64,000 bases of DNA from Elephas maximus indicus (lineage: Eukaryota; Chordata; Mammalia; Proboscidea; Elephantidae), in contig NC_064820.1 of NCBI RefSeq assembly GCF_024166365.1, positions 66,565,501-66,629,500 on the forward strand. Direction: 5' to 3'. The notes beneath the pieces were generated by a model. It worked only from the letters and a program-made list of their open reading frames with translations. It did no database searches and was not told where the DNA came from. Shown piece by piece: positions 42,330 to 54,492 of the stretch. The translations under genes and the position numbers were made by a program. The first letter of the stretch is position 1; every line of letters begins with the position of its first letter.

Positions 42330-44092
42330 AACACTAACCCACTAGGAGTAACCAAAGTGGATTATTTCTTTCCAAGGCCCGGTCATGCTAATGGTACATG
42401 ATTTGTGTCCAGAAATCGATAAGGCAGAGGTTAAATCCCGTTGAAGATTATCTACTTCTAGCCTTTGAGTGATTTTTTAAAACTTTTAAATATAATAGGT
42501 GTATTCATATACATGTTCTGATTTACACAGTTGCTGACCAGGCTCCACTGAAAAAAAGACTCTACCTCAGTCCACCAGTGCAGTTTGGACTTATACAGAC
42601 ATGGAGACCATGAAAAAAGGGACCTCCTGAGAGAATTTGCCACAGAGAAGAAAAGTTAGACTCAGCAACAGACCCTGATTGTAGATGGTGAATGGTCCTT
42701 CCAAGAAAAGTCCAGTGGCTGATTTACAGGAACTTGTCTAGACCTCACCCACCTGGAGGCCCAGGTAGATACTTGCAGAAAGCAGATATGTGCATAAGTT
42801 TAAAGCAGTGTCACCTTCAGCCCTGTAATTTTGGAAGACTCAAGAAGCCTTGATATGGGACTTTCTATAGTTGAGCATAACACATAGGGAGCTTTTTTTT
42901 TTTTTCCCTCAATTTGCAAGTAGAATAAAAATCTCCAGCCTTGAAGAATAGCAGTGTAATCCATTTTCGTAGACTTCCAGCTCCAGTGGTGTGCAGGTGG
43001 CAGAGATGGCAACATCCCACGTGATGAGACAGACATGCATTTAGCCCTGGAGAAGCACTCTGTGGAGCTGTAGATGCCCAACATTATGGAATTCCAGCCC
43101 ACCTAGACTGTGTCATGTGGCAGCCACAGCCCACCTGTGGAGATAGGAGAGAGTCCCTGGGGAAGGACCTGGAGAGGACAGCATGTTCTCTGTATCTTTT
43201 GGAACCATTACAATGGCACAACCTTAGTTTTCTGGAAAGGCACATTTTATAGGAAATATATTGATATCTGTCTAGACAAGTTTAATGATTCTTTCTATAC
43301 TGAGATTTTGTTTTCCCCTGATGTCTTTGAATCTACCTTTGCTGAGAGCAGCCCAGCTGAGCCACAAACAGCCACCCTTTCCCTTCCCCCAACACTCTTT
43401 CCTCTGTCTCCTCTAGGCATCTCCCAGCCCCAGAAGTCAAGTAGCAGAAGCATCCATTCAATGAACAAAAGATTTCAGGTCACACACTGGTTCTTAATTA
43501 TACCTTAATAGAGGCCTGCCTTAAGAAGAAATAGAGTAGGCTATTGGCCACATGATGATAATTTAGAGATCCCAGGAGGCATTTATCCCTCATGACAAAA
43601 TGCCTCCTACACCCTGACCAATGTCTGAAATTCTATAGTTAGAGATTCATTCACTTGATTTCAAACTTGAGCTCCAGCTTAAAAAGCAAACAAGATAATA
43701 CACTGTGGAAGGGACCTCGGTTTTCTTCTGGATGGCAATGTGCCCAGATAAAAGACTCATTTCCCAGCCTCCTGTGCAGCCACAGGTAGTCATGTGACAC
43801 AGTTCTGACCCACGAGATGTAGCAGGAGTCATTAGGTTTGGGCTTTTGGAAAAGCTCTTTAAAAGTAGGCTGATTTAACTGACCTTTTTTCCTTCCACAC
43901 TTCCTGCTTTTTCTTGCATGGAACATGGACACAATGGCAGGAACAGGAGCAGTCATTTTAGGACCATAAGGGAAAGGCAAGATAATCACAGAGACTTTGA
44001 GCTGCTGTACCAAAGCCATCAACTTCTGGCTTCCAGGCCTGTCATTATATGAGAAAAATAAACTCTTGTATAATGAAACCACCTTTAAAAAA
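42330..44092. other. Unassigned sequence, with an old repeat near 43.65-44.08 kb
   Basis: No gene was found. The frame at 43110-43508 (132 residues) has no motif I recognise. 43640-44080 (catttcccagcctcctgtgc, gagaaaaataaactcttg) has the layout of an old eutherian repeat, family not named. Confidence 0.35.
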
Positions 44093-44262
44093 GCAGTTGC
44101 CACCAAATTGACCCTGACTCATGGCCATCCCATGTGTATCAGAGTAAAATTGTGCTGTGATCTTTTGGAAGCAGACTGCCAGATCTTTCTTCCAAGGCTC
44201 CTCAGTGGACTCGAACTTCCAACCTTTTGGTTAGTAGTATTAATTGTTTGCACCACGCAGAA
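44093..44262 (-). repeat. AfroSINE, long variant, minus strand
   Basis: agcagttgccaccaaattga, tggaagcagactgccagatc, ccaaccttttggttagtag. The head end reads tttgcaccacgc. Old copy. Confidence 0.8.
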
Positions 44263-45445
44263 AGTGTGAAACCACCTTAGGTACATCTTTTTTCTTAGTA
44301 GCTAGATGCAATTTACATGATGCATGCATAAAACCTCATCAAAAGCAAATGTTGCCCTTCGGTGAGTAAATTTGTCAAATGTTTTCCCACACATAGGTTT
44401 CTGTGGGAAAAAAATGAATGAAAGCACAGAGATAACAGGATCAAGAAGCCAGAGAAGGGGCGGAGGAAGAAAGAAAATGCACACGAAATACAGTGGGTAA
44501 AACCTGCCCCTCGTGTCCCAGTCAAATACTCAAAGCAAGGTAAAATATCATTGAATGAGAAGGGGAAGCCAAACATAAAATTGTAGACTAGGAATATACC
44601 CTGCAAGAAGCAAAAAGTAACTGCACAAATATTCATTAAGGGAAATCAAGAGAAGAGTAAGCATGCTGGGTAAAATGGCATTAATTCCTTTATCCCTTTT
44701 AAGTTGTTGCTACCAACCTTGTTCAAACAGCCAGTGAAGGATTCTTAATCTCCAAGGAAACCTCATCGGTAAGTAACAGCGCCTTTCTATAGTCCAGTAT
44801 TTTTTTTACCTTTTATCTTTATAGTTGTTAATTGAGCTGGTCTCAAATCAAATCATTAAAAATCAATCAGAAAACTTCAATTTATTTGGCCAGAATCCTC
44901 AAACCCTTGGTGATTTCTTCTTGCATTTGACCTAAAGTCACATGGTCATTTAGTAACAGTGCCAGAGCCTCCACCCAAACCAGAAAGCCTTCCTTTACAT
45001 CAAAATTCATTTTCTCTGATAAATCTAAATCTTTACATCTGTCTTTTGATGCCGTTTGTGAGTCAGGTTCCAGAGGTTAGACCTACAATAAAATAAACTT
45101 TAGGTACAAACTAACCCAGATACATATTAGCACTCCCATCCTCTAATCCAAAACTATGATTTCAGTGGAATTTGTACTTTGTAGCTGAAAAGTCAATCTA
45201 TTCCTGAGAAGAGTATTTGTGTAACAGATTATGGTCAACTCTCAAATAGTCAAAGACTGTTATTAGATCTATGGATTATCCATTTCCTGGATAAAAAACC
45301 AATCCTCAATATGTTCAATGCAATTCAAAATACTTTGGTGCCCATATGTGTGCATTTCTGTTGAATTTACTCCTATGCATGAAATTTCTGGGTCATTGGT
45401 TGTATATACATTCAGCTCTATTAAATACTGTCTGTCAAGCATTAG
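44263..45445. other. Unassigned sequence
   Basis: No repeat or gene was recognised in 1.2 kb. Confidence 0.35.
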
Positions 45446-45625
45446 GAAACCCTGGTGGGATAGTGGTTAAGGCTACGGCTGCTAACCAAAGGGTCGGCAG
45501 TTCGAATCTGCCAGGCACTCCTTGGAAACTCTATGGGGCAGTTCTACTCTGTCCTATAGGGTCACTATGAGTCGGAATCGACTCAACTCCACTGGGTTTG
45601 GTTTGGTTTTTTTTTTTTGGTTAAG
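45446..45625 (+). repeat. AfroSINE, plus strand, well preserved
   Basis: Head aaaccctggtgggatagtgg with A-box-like and B-box-like (cagttcgaatctgcc) parts, body ggggcagttctactctgtcc, and tail tttggtttggttttttttt. The T-rich end is typical of this SINE in the window and differs from the BovB (aac)n tail. Likely eroded TSD: aagcatta and aaggatta. Confidence 0.93.
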
Positions 45626-46212
45626 GATTAAACTGCATCCTTCCAAAATATTTGTTGGAATACTAATAGCCATACCTGTGGTTATAACCCTGTTTGGAAA
45701 TAGGCTCTTCTTTGTTATGGTAATTAGACCACACCCAAGTGACCAAAAAATAAACCAAACCGGTTGCCGTAGAGTCAATTCCCACTCATAGCAACCCTAT
45801 AGGACAGAGAAGAACGTCCCCATATGGTTCCCAGGGAGTTTCTGGCAGACTCCAACTGCCGACTTCTTGGTTAGCAGCTGTAGCTCTTAACCACTACATA
45901 CGCCACCAGGGTAAGCAGATTCTAAATCTAATCACTTCTAAATTATTATAAAAAGAGCAGATTAGACCCAGAGGTATGTACACACAGGGTGATGGGGGTG
46001 GGGGGGATTGTCAGGGGAATAGATACCACGTGAGGATCGTCTGCAAGCCAAGGAACCAAGGCCTGGGAATACCTACAAGGAAGAAATCAACATGGTCAAG
46101 ACTCTGATTCGGATTTTTAGTTTCCAGAATTGGGAGAAAATAAATTTCTGCTCTTTAAGGACACCCATTTGTGGTATTTTTGTTTCAGCAGCACTAAGGA
46201 ACTAAGACACTG
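45626..46212 (+). repeat. MaLR-like LTR, split by a SINE
   Basis: Pieces 45626-45749 (aaactgcatccttccaaaat, ccatacctgtggttataacc) and 45915-46212 (ttataaaaagagcagattag, gggagaaaataaatttctg, cagcagcactaaggaactaa). The gap holds a minus SINE. Confidence 0.7.
45750..45914 (-). repeat. AfroSINE, minus, inserted in the LTR
   Basis: aaaccaaaccggttgccgt, gaccctataggacag-type segment, and head acgccaccaggg. Young in appearance apart from a few changes. Confidence 0.88.
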
Positions 46213-46548
46213 CCCAACAGGTTTCCGAAGTGGTTGTACCAGTTAATACTCTCATCAGCAGTATATGAAAGTTCCCGTAGCTCTACACATTAACAATATA
46301 GAATCTTCAAACTTACAAACATGGTATAGCTCTCAATTTATTTAGGTCTTATTTAATTTATCTAAGTATTTTTTTTTTTTAGTTTTATGTGTGTGTGTAT
46401 GTGTATGTAACAGTCATATATATTTTCCATCAGATTCATTTCTATGCATTTGACATTTCATGTTATTATAAATTATACAATTAATTTTTATATACAATTT
46501 TTAATTTTTTGTCACCAGCACAAAGAAATACTACTGACATATATATTG
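46213..46548. other. Unassigned AT-rich sequence
   Basis: T-run (46370-46380), GT-rich stretch (46389-46410). No gene or named repeat. Confidence 0.35.
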
Positions 46549-46613
46549 TCCTTTATACAGGGTCGCTATGAGTCAGAATCGACTCGACGGCATTGGGTTT
46601 GGTTTTTTTTTTT
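46549..46613 (+). repeat. AfroSINE tail fragment, plus
   Basis: cagggtcgctatgagtcaga, cgactcgacggcattgggt, ttggttttttttttt. 5'-truncated. Confidence 0.82.
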
Positions 46614-47164
46614 CTTTGGATGTTGGTTTCCTAGGGCAACTGTAACAAAGTACCCCAAACCAGGAGACCTGTAAGAACAGAAATTTATTGTTGTCGCAGT
46701 TTGGAGGATAGAAGTCTGAGATCACGGTGTCAGCTGTGTTGATTCCTTCTAGGGGCTTTGAGGAAGAATCTGGTCCATGCCTCTCTCCTAGCTCCTCCTG
46801 GTGGCTCCCAGCAATCCTTGGCGTTCCTTCGTTTACAGTTGCAACACCCCAATCTCTGCCTCCGTCCTCACATGGACGTCTTCCCTCTGTGTCTGTGTCT
46901 CTTCTCCTTTTTTATAAGGATACCACTCACATCTGATTAGGACCCACCCTACTCCAGTATGGGGCAGTTCTACTCTGCCCTGTAGGGTCGCTATGAGTTG
47001 GAACAGGCTCAGTGGCAACGGGTTCTACTCCAGTATGATCTCAGGTTAATCTAAATGATAATATCTTCAAAGACCCTATTTCCAAGCAGGGTCACTTTCA
47101 CAGGTAGGGAGTTTAGAACTTCAACATATCTTTTTGGGTGACACAATTTAATTCATAACGACCA
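46614..47164 (-). repeat. MLT1-type MaLR LTR, minus strand, split by a short SINE
   Basis: tgttggtttcctagggcaac, acagaaatttattgttgtcg, ttttttataaggataccac, gattaggacccaccctact, atttccaagcagggtcact and gggtgacacaatttaattc are the reversed MLT1 order. A 63-bp SINE tail is inserted within it. Confidence 0.78.
46949..47037 (+). mobile_element. 63-bp 5'-truncated AfroSINE with perfect 13-bp TSD
   Basis: Insert 46962-47024: gggcagttctactctgccc to cagtggcaacgggtt. ctactccagtatg is repeated exactly at 46949-46961 and 47025-47037. Only the BovB-like body and tail were inserted, with no tRNA head. Confidence 0.9.
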
Positions 47165-47454
47165 TGGTAAATTTCATTAATTGTAATAGTTTACCTGTAC
47201 TTTTTTTTTCTACATACACATTATATAATCTGCAAATAATGGCAGTTTTATTTTTCCTCTCTAATCCTTATACATTTCACATCTTTTTCCAGACATTTGC
47301 ACTGGTTAGGCTTTCTAGTAAAATGTTGAAAAGAAGTGATAATACTATCCTCATCTCATTCCATATCTCAGAGAAAAGCTTCTAATATTTTACCATTAAA
47401 TATTATGTTCGCTATAGGTTTGTTGTAGATACCTTATTATCAGACTAAGAAAAT

Positions 47455-47640
47455 ATATAGGTGCACCATAACACATGCACAGAAGGGTTTTTAGTAGCAA
47501 TATTCAAAAAGCCAAAATATAGAAGCAAATTAAACATTTATCAACAGTAGAATGGATAGATAAGGTGTGGTATATCCATACAATGGAATACTATACAGCA
47601 ATTAAAAAGAATAATCTGCTACACCTAGTGAAATGGTGAT
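47455..47640 (+). repeat. L1 ORF2 3' fragment
   Basis: agcaatattcaaaaagcca, gaatggatagataaggtgtg, ccatacaatggaatactata: the near-terminal ORF2 sequence seen at 17960-18010 in the full-length L1, but older. Confidence 0.75.
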
Positions 47641-48400
47641 TCTTACAGACATAATTCTTTGTATTTGGACAGATTGTTGTTTTTTTCTGCATTAGAGTCA
47701 TCTGAAGACTCTTGCCAATGTCTTGATTAAAAGAAGAACATCAGACATCCATATAACCATTCATGTTAGAGTATACTTCTTTATTGCCTTATCACTCAAT
47801 CTCAGTCATGTACCACCAACACTGTGTATCTCATCAATTAAATTAGTCATTCTTGTTGTAGACACACTCTACAGTGACTCCCAAAGAGTCACACCCTTGT
47901 ATAATCCCCTCCTCTTGAGTGTGGGCAGAACCTGTGACTTGTTTCTGTACAATAGAATATGGCAAAAGTGATAGGATAGCCACTCCCTTGGTTAGGTTAC
48001 ATTGTATAAGACTCCATCTTAGGAAGACTGAGAGGGAGATTCTACTACAGGTCTTGAAGAAGTAAGCTGCTAAGTCGTAAAAGGGTCTTGAGAGGGCCAT
48101 GTAGTAAGAACTGCAGGTGGCTTCTAGGAGCTAGAGTGGCCATGTACGACAGCAAGAAAATGGAGACCTCAGTCCTATAACCACAGGGAACTCAAATCTG
48201 CTAACAACCGCATGAGTTTGGAAGAGAATCAAAGCTCTGGATAACACCTTGACTGCAGCCTTTTGAGGCCCTGAGCAGAGGACCCCGCTAAGCTGTGCCT
48301 GGACTTCTGACCCACAGAAACTGAGATGATAAATAAATGTTGTTTTAAGGCATTAAGTTTGTGTTAAATTTGTTACACAGTAATAGATAACCAACACATT
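47641..48400 (+). repeat. Old eutherian interspersed repeat (not named) in part
   Basis: From about 47985 the sequence runs cttggttaggttacattgta, cttgactgcagccttttgag, gatgataaataaatgttg, ttacacagtaatagataac. This is an old repeat with AATAAA and a 'gataac' ending. The first 340 bases are unassigned. Confidence 0.45.
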
Positions 48401-48410
48401 TCCATCGATT

Positions 48411-48455
48411 TTCATATATATGTGTGTGTATGTGTGTGTGTGTGTATAGATATAT
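48411..48455 (+). repeat. TG/TA microsatellite
   Basis: tatatatgtgtgtgtatgtg and a further tg run: imperfect (TG)n with TA ends. Confidence 0.9.
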
Positions 48456-49539
48456 ATTCACTCTGGAGGAAGGATGGCTATGGGCATAGAACCAGGGTAA
48501 TAAATTTTTGAACCTACTTCAATATGGACTAGTGGCCCTATAAACCTGATGCACAGTTTTCATCCTGGAATCCCCCATAATCCTGCAGATGTCTTTGCCA
48601 CTAAGAAAAAAAAAAAAAAATTTACTAGACTGTGTTAAATCTCTTATTCCTTATTACCATGTATTCTTCTTTCCTGATTTATAATACTCTCCCTCTTTTA
48701 GTGGAACACCCTTTTCAGTAATTTTCCTAGAAAGTATGTGTAAGAAATACATTTTGATCTTGCATGTCTGAAATATCTTTATTCACACTTCTATGTAATG
48801 AGTAATCGGGCTGGATATAGAATTCTGGATTGGAAATGACTCTGAAGGGATTGCTCCACTGTCTTCTAGCTTCCAGGGTTGCAGTTTATTTTCATCATCT
48901 CTGGAGATGTTTAAGATCCTCTCTTTGTCCTCAGTGTTCTGAACTTCCCAGTGACATGCCTCAGTGAGGATCTGTTTTCATCTATTGCCCTAGGCTCTCA
49001 ATGAGCCCATTCAATCAAGAAACTCATGTCCTTCAGTCCAGAGGAATTGTCTTGAGTTATATCAACCCCTATATTGTCTGTCCTCTCTTTTAAGAAATCC
49101 TATTATCTAGAAATTGGATAAGTCACTTTAGTGTAAACGTTTCCTGCAAACACAAAAAGCCTACCTAGCACATCGTACAAAAGGCAACATGAAGCAAAGA
49201 GCCTAACTAGGACTTCAGCTCAATTTCCTGTCACTCTCTGCAGGTAGTTAGAAAAGATGTGACCATCTGATTTTTATTACATTTTCACTCCAGGTAGACT
49301 TGTTCCTTCAGATGATTTCTTGGTTGTAATGGCTTCTGAGCCTCCTTTCTTTCTTTCCTCACGTATCTTTGAATTGCAAAGGAAGCAAAGCTTTACAATT
49401 GCTTTTTGTTTCCTTGCTTTATCTCCCACAATGTGTTTTCTAAGTAGTTGTTCTATTTTCTTCCTTTTATCATGCTTTTTTAGAGGATTTGGAGCATGAC
49501 TGCTACATTAGCTAGGACTCTGAGTTGTAAGGGGTAGCA
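48456..49539. other. Unassigned; LINE-like block at 48750-49080
   Basis: gctggatatagaattctgg, cactgtcttctagcttccag and tcctctctttgtcctcag follow the order of an old LINE-associated segment known from mammals. Family and strand are uncertain. No gene is seen. Confidence 0.35.
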
Positions 49540-50127
49540 ACCTAGCTTGACCTAGCTTGAGCAGAAAAAGGTGGGAGGTTGTTTTGGGAGAACACTGGAG
49601 CATTTCATGGAACAATCAAACCATAAGAAATGGAGATTCTGCTGGACTTCAGAAACAACTAGACTGGAGATAGTACACCATCTAAATGAAGTCTCCACCT
49701 CTTTACTTTTCTCTAGTGCCTTTACTCTTTTCTCTTGAGGTTTTAACGTGATCAGTAGCAACTCCAGAATTTTACATCTTATAGCTTTAGTCACTAGTGA
49801 GATACTGATTCAGATTTCTGAGTCCCAAATCCCAAAATCCTGGGTGATGATCCCAACTAACCAAACCCAACTTAGGTGCCCATTCTTAGGTCAATCAACT
49901 ATAGGCAGGGAATCAGGGCCACAGCATGATAATGCTAACTGTGTGGATGGTAGGGAAAGATAGTTCCCACATTATGGGTACTAATGCCCAGCAGGCAATC
50001 CCATACATGTTGCTTATAGTTAACCTTCATTTTCAATGTCTCTAAGACTTTGACGCCAGGTCCTCAATATGCAACATCCAAATTCTACTGGGCACAAAGT
50101 ACAGTCAGAAAATAGACCACCCAGGGC
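49540..50127. other. Unassigned sequence, probably an old repeat in part
   Basis: It starts with a duplicated cctagcttga (49542 and 49551). I cannot name a family. Confidence 0.3.
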
Positions 50128-50205
50128 AGGAATTATGTTGAATCACTAATGTTTTCCAAATTCCTAGTGCACACTCAGTAAAATCCTAGTAAATACTTCC
50201 AGGTA
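50128..50205 (+). repeat. L2 3' end fragment (weak)
   Basis: gggcaggaattatgttgaat, ttcctagtgcacactcagta, cctagtaaatac matches the L2 end order loosely. Confidence 0.45.
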
Positions 50206-50215
50206 ATAACTGCTC

Positions 50216-50325
50216 TTTCGGAATCGACTTGACGGCAATGGGTTATGGGTAGTAAAGAGCAGATACGAACATACAAATGTACCCTGACTCGATGGCAACA
50301 CGTTGTTGTTTGTTGTTGAACTTGA
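50216..50325 (+). repeat. AfroSINE/BovB tail debris
   Basis: ttcggaatcgacttgacggc and a second ctgactcgatggcaacacg followed by ttgttgtttgttgttg. Two short tail remnants. Confidence 0.6.
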
Positions 50326-51747
50326 TTAGTAATTAACTTACCCCCAATTCTTCAGGTAATTTCCAACCTTCTGCTTCACTGGCTAGGTAGATCTGACCCA
50401 AAAGGCCTGGATAGAAAAGAATGTCTATTACAAAGTGATGCTGCAGCACCCCTGTATGCATTATAATTTCTTGTAGGACAGAGAAGACCTTCAAAAACTT
50501 TAATTCTCATGGTAAAAAAAAGGGGGGAGGAGTACAGTTTTGTATCAAACTTCTTTTACTCGTTGTAATTGGAACGCTGGGTTCTTAGAGCTTTCTGAAT
50601 TCCTTTACAGCATCTCTCAAGTCATTTAGTATTTCACTCACCTTTTGCTGTTTTTTATTCTTCTTTTAGCTATTGCTTTCTCTTTTTACTGCTGCCTCTC
50701 TTTAACTTTTAGTTGAGATGGCTATCTACAGAGAGAAACAGAATTTCTTCTAAAGAAAGCAAAAATCTAACTTGCAGTTGCGGAAAGTATTTTACACTAT
50801 TTTTGTATAATTACTTTCGTTTTCTGTAGTGGAGCAGCTGAGAAAAATTGCTCTAATTGTGTAATTTTCTGCAACTACTCTGGGACAAAAATCTTGGTAA
50901 TTGGATTTTTTTAAACTAACAAGTTGTCACAATTGGATAGTTCTTAAACTATTTGTGCTTATGCTTCAGAAATTTTCAGTGGATATACAGTATATTTTAA
51001 ATGTTTTGCATTAGCTTGTGGTCTCAAATTTGATTTATTTAACTTTGAATTTTAAAGTAGATTGACAACTCTGATTATACATTGTCTTCGCTAAATGGAC
51101 CTTTGCTAAGTTTTGCAGCGTATTCATCCCCCACGGACCCCACCCCACACTCTGCTGTTGCTACGGGAGCCAAAATTCTGGCCTGTGTAGCTCCAATTCC
51201 CGTGTGGCTCTGTCTCCCAGACTGCTTTGCTGTTACTATGGAAATGACTGCCCATTAATCTTGCTGTCCTTTTACTACCAAAGCACCTTTAACTGTCTCA
51301 AGCAATCAAGTGATGTTACCTACAGCAGGGAAAGGAAGGAGAAGACTGCTTCCCATTCTAAATCGGCAGCACTGATTTTAATCAAGATTTAATCAAGGAG
51401 CAGAAGAACTAAAGCTACTCTAACCACTTTCTTTTTTTTAAATTACAAAGCAGGATCCTCCTTGATATATAAGCACATGCCCTTGTTCATGCCATTGTTT
51501 GAAAACTCTGGATAAGGATACTGTGTATTTTTAAAGCTACTTTTGTGTTTAATACATTACAAAATTGCACAGTGGAATCGGGACAAGTTGGCATATCTTT
51601 TTTTACTGATAAAAAGGATGCAATGCTTACTACAACTTTTCTGAAGGTTGTGTTTTTGGCAATAGTCATGAAAACTTGAAAATTATGGGCCTAATCACTT
51701 AGACAAAGCCTTATTGCCCTATGGAAATTGAGGGGTAATAACATGGT
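50326..51747. other. Unassigned sequence
   Basis: 1.4 kb with no named repeat and no frame with a recognisable motif (for example 51204-51392). Confidence 0.35.
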
Positions 51748-51917
51748 CCAGGAACCCTGGTGGTGCAGTAGTTAAGAGCTACAGCTGCTAACCATAAGGT
51801 CAGCAGTTCGAATGCACCAGGCACTCCTTGGAAACTCTAGGGGGCAATTCTACTTTGTCCTATAGGGTCGCTATGAGTCGGAATCGACTTGACAGAATAG
51901 GGTTTTTTTTTTTTTTC
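51748..51917 (+). repeat. AfroSINE, plus strand
   Basis: ggaaccctggtggtgcagta, cagcagttcgaatgcaccag, ctatgagtcggaatcgactt and a T-run of 14. Flanks ataacatgg and ataacacga may be the TSD. Confidence 0.92.
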
Positions 51918-52695
51918 CTTGATAACACGAGTCAAGAAAAAAAATTAGCTAATGAGCCAAAAATACTTTTGGCTCACTCTTCTCTCACTTTCAGGTTAAG
52001 TATCACTGAAATATTGACTTTGACTCTATGGGCGTTTTTGCCAAATGAAAACAGGACTTATTTCCATTTTGAAAGGATTTTCCAGGTGATCAGGAAAAAA
52101 GTTCTTGAAAGTAAATAAATCATGGTCTGGCCACACTGAATCTGAGATGATCACTGTGGCAAGATTACACTGGTTCCAGCAAATAATACATTCCCCATCA
52201 CTCTTTTTAGAGCTAAAAAAAAAAAAAATTAAGTGGCATAAATATATGGGAGATCTAGTTGATGCCCGCAGCAAAAATAGACATTGCTTTTGCTCTGAAA
52301 ATAATCGGATGGTATTGGAGTTGGGTGAGGCAGAAGCTGGAAAGAAAATGATAGGTCCACAGTAAGATGAGCCTGGATGAGCAAAACAAAGCTACCCATT
52401 GTTTCAGCTCTCCGCTCTGATGAAAAAGACATGAATGAATGAGTAAAGATGTCACAAAATTTGAGATTTGTTCAAATGCCTAATAGGAAAGATGTCCATA
52501 AACTTACCACTTATACAAAGGTTAGGAAATTCTTCCCCAAAAAAGAGAAGGATTGGAATGGGAGCAAAAAGATCAGATTGGTAGAATTTTGTCAAAACAG
52601 TCTGGCAAAATATAAAGTGACAGATTTCAGCACTTGGGCACCATCTAAAGCTTCCAAAAACCTGACCACTTTAGCTAGAGTGCTATCTGGCTTAA
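51918..52695. other. Unassigned sequence
   Basis: A-run at 52216-52227. No gene or named repeat. Confidence 0.35.
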
Positions 52696-52870
52696 ACCCC
52701 CGCTGATAATTTGCATTTCCAACAAGTTCCCAGGTGATGCTAAGGCTGCTGGTTAGGGACCAATTCTGAGAACCGCTAGTAAATGGCTCGCCACATTTAT
52801 TATACATAAGAATCACCTGGGAATCATGTTACAAAATGCAGATTTTGATTCAGTATATCTTGAGTGGAAA
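52696..52870. repeat. MER5-like hAT DNA transposon remnant
   Basis: aagttcccaggtgatgctaa, ggctgctggttagggaccaa, ctgagaaccgctagtaaatg, then ataagaatcacctgggaatc. This is the arrangement of MER5 elements, whose ends are inverted repeats around 'aatcacctggg'. Confidence 0.65.
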
Positions 52871-53049
52871 TGCAAATTCTCAGTATGGGCTTGAAGTGGA
52901 ATAAATCGGTTCAAAGCCCTGGCTTACCCCTCAATGGTATTTTTCCATCTCCTTCTTCAAGAAACAGTATCAAGACCAGAAAAACTAGTACATAATTATG
53001 AAAATCAGCTATTTGAAATCTTCATTGCTTTAGAGCAACTGACGAATAC
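52871..53049. other. Unassigned short gap
   Basis: No feature was recognised. Confidence 0.3.
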
Positions 53050-53502
53050 CCAGGAAAATAAAACTAGATCCTTACCTGACACCTTACACCAAAATTAAGT
53101 CTAGGAAAATAAATATTTAAATGTATAAAAGTGCTAAAAGAAAATGCAAGTGAATTTTATAATCGTGGAATATGGAAAGCTTTTTAAGATAAAGTTTTGA
53201 AACATTAAGGAAAAGATAAAGATTTATAGATTTATGTATATAAAATTTATAATTTCTGTATTGTAAAACTCCTATTTAAAAAGTATTTTTAAATATGCTA
53301 AAAGGATTAAATTTTTTGCAACATATATGAGCTATAAATCATTAACAAGTCCTTTTAAGTGTATATAAAGAACTCTTAAAAATCAACAAGAAAATTACAG
53401 AAAGATGAGAAGGGAAATAGAAAGATAAAAAAAACATAGTCAATACCTAATAGAAGACAAAAAGTTACTAAATATATGAAATGATGCTTAAAAAAACAAA
53501 AA

Positions 53503-53643
53503 AAAAACCATTACCATTGAGTTGATTCCAATTCACACCTAACTTGTAGGACATAGTAGAACTGCCCCATAGGGTTTCCAAGGAGCCACTGGTGGATTCA
53601 AACTGCAGACCTTTTGGTTAGCAGCCAAGCTCTTAACCACTAA
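53503..53643 (-). repeat. AfroSINE, minus strand
   Basis: aaaccattaccattgagttg, agaactgccccatagggttt, gaccttttggttagcagcc, ccaagctcttaaccact. The head is missing its last bases. Confidence 0.88.
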
Positions 53644-53899
53644 AAAAAAAAAACAAAAAACACTACCTACTAATAATTAAATACACACACACTTAGTGTG
53701 AGATTCCATTTTCCTGATCAGGGTGAACACACCTACTGTAAACCAGAGAAACTGGCACTTTTGGAAGGAAGACAAATTGTTAAAAGCTTTCCGAAGGTCA
53801 TTTGGTGATTAATTAACATTTTTAAATTTGCAAATTTTTTAATCTAGCAATTCCACACCTAGGATTTTTTCCTAAGAAAATAACTGATCAAGTGTACAA

Positions 53900-54492
53900 A
53901 GATGATACATGTAGTAGAGCCTGGCCCGCAAGATGGCTCCATCCATGTTGCTGCACCCCTTCTCCCGGCTGCTGGCCCAGGCCAGCTCCCAAGCGGCCTT
54001 TCATCTCAAAGTTCTGTATTTGAAAGCCACCGAATCCAAGCCTAATTGGCTAAAGTTGGACTGACTTTGGGCACCACAGCCTTCCTACGGGTGTATCTCA
54101 TCAAACAACGTAATGAAGATGATTACAGTATAAGAGAAGAAATGGGTTGGAATAAACTATTGAAACGCCAACACAGTATGCTGCATATAGTGATTACAGC
54201 AGTTCCTCTGGATTCACCAATTTTTTTCATTGTAAATGAGAGAGAAAAAGTTATGTGTATATATCTTCAGCATTTGAGTGCTGCATCATTAAGTGAAAAA
54301 ATAAAAATACTTCTGTATTCTTCAGATAATGCATATTGTGATAACCACCAAAAAATATCTATTCTAAGTTATAGTGTCAGAAGTAGTTCAATATGGAAGT
54401 TACATTGTGTTAAATGTGCAAGATGAAAAATTTAATCAATAAACAGAAAGTTCAATGTAAATTCAATCTAAAAAAAAGATTATGTGTGTAAG
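53900..54492 (+). pseudogene. NDUFC1: NDUFC1 processed pseudogene
   Basis: NDUFC1 is a small accessory subunit of mitochondrial complex I (NADH:ubiquinone oxidoreductase, inner membrane). The conceptual product starts at ATG 53933 (MAPSMLLHPFSRLLAQA, a mitochondrial presequence-like start). It runs KPNWLK, then in a shifted frame VGLTLGTTAFLRVYLIKQRNED, closely matching NDUFC1. A 1-nt loss near 54052 puts a TGA in the first frame at 54062. A second 1-nt loss near the end bypasses the natural stop, whose TAA lies at 54153-54155. There are no introns. A 3' UTR follows with aataaa at about 54438 and a short A-run (about 54469-54476). A diverged TSD is likely: aagatgatacatgta (left) against aagattatgtgtgta (right), 11 of 15. 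It is a dead retrocopy placed in L1 sequence. Confidence 0.88.

Noticed and set aside
43110..43508. 132-residue open frame, plus strand
   Set aside because: The longest frame outside LINEs, but it shows no family motif, no splice-like borders that fit, and no neighbouring exon.
45447..45512. tRNA-Asn gene
   Set aside because: The head of an AfroSINE: it has promoter-box similarity but no mature tRNA ends and is repeated throughout the window.
54046..54426. 126-residue open frame as a functional NDUFC1-like gene
   Set aside because: It starts at TTG within the coding region, after a frameshift, and reads past the natural stop into the 3' UTR.
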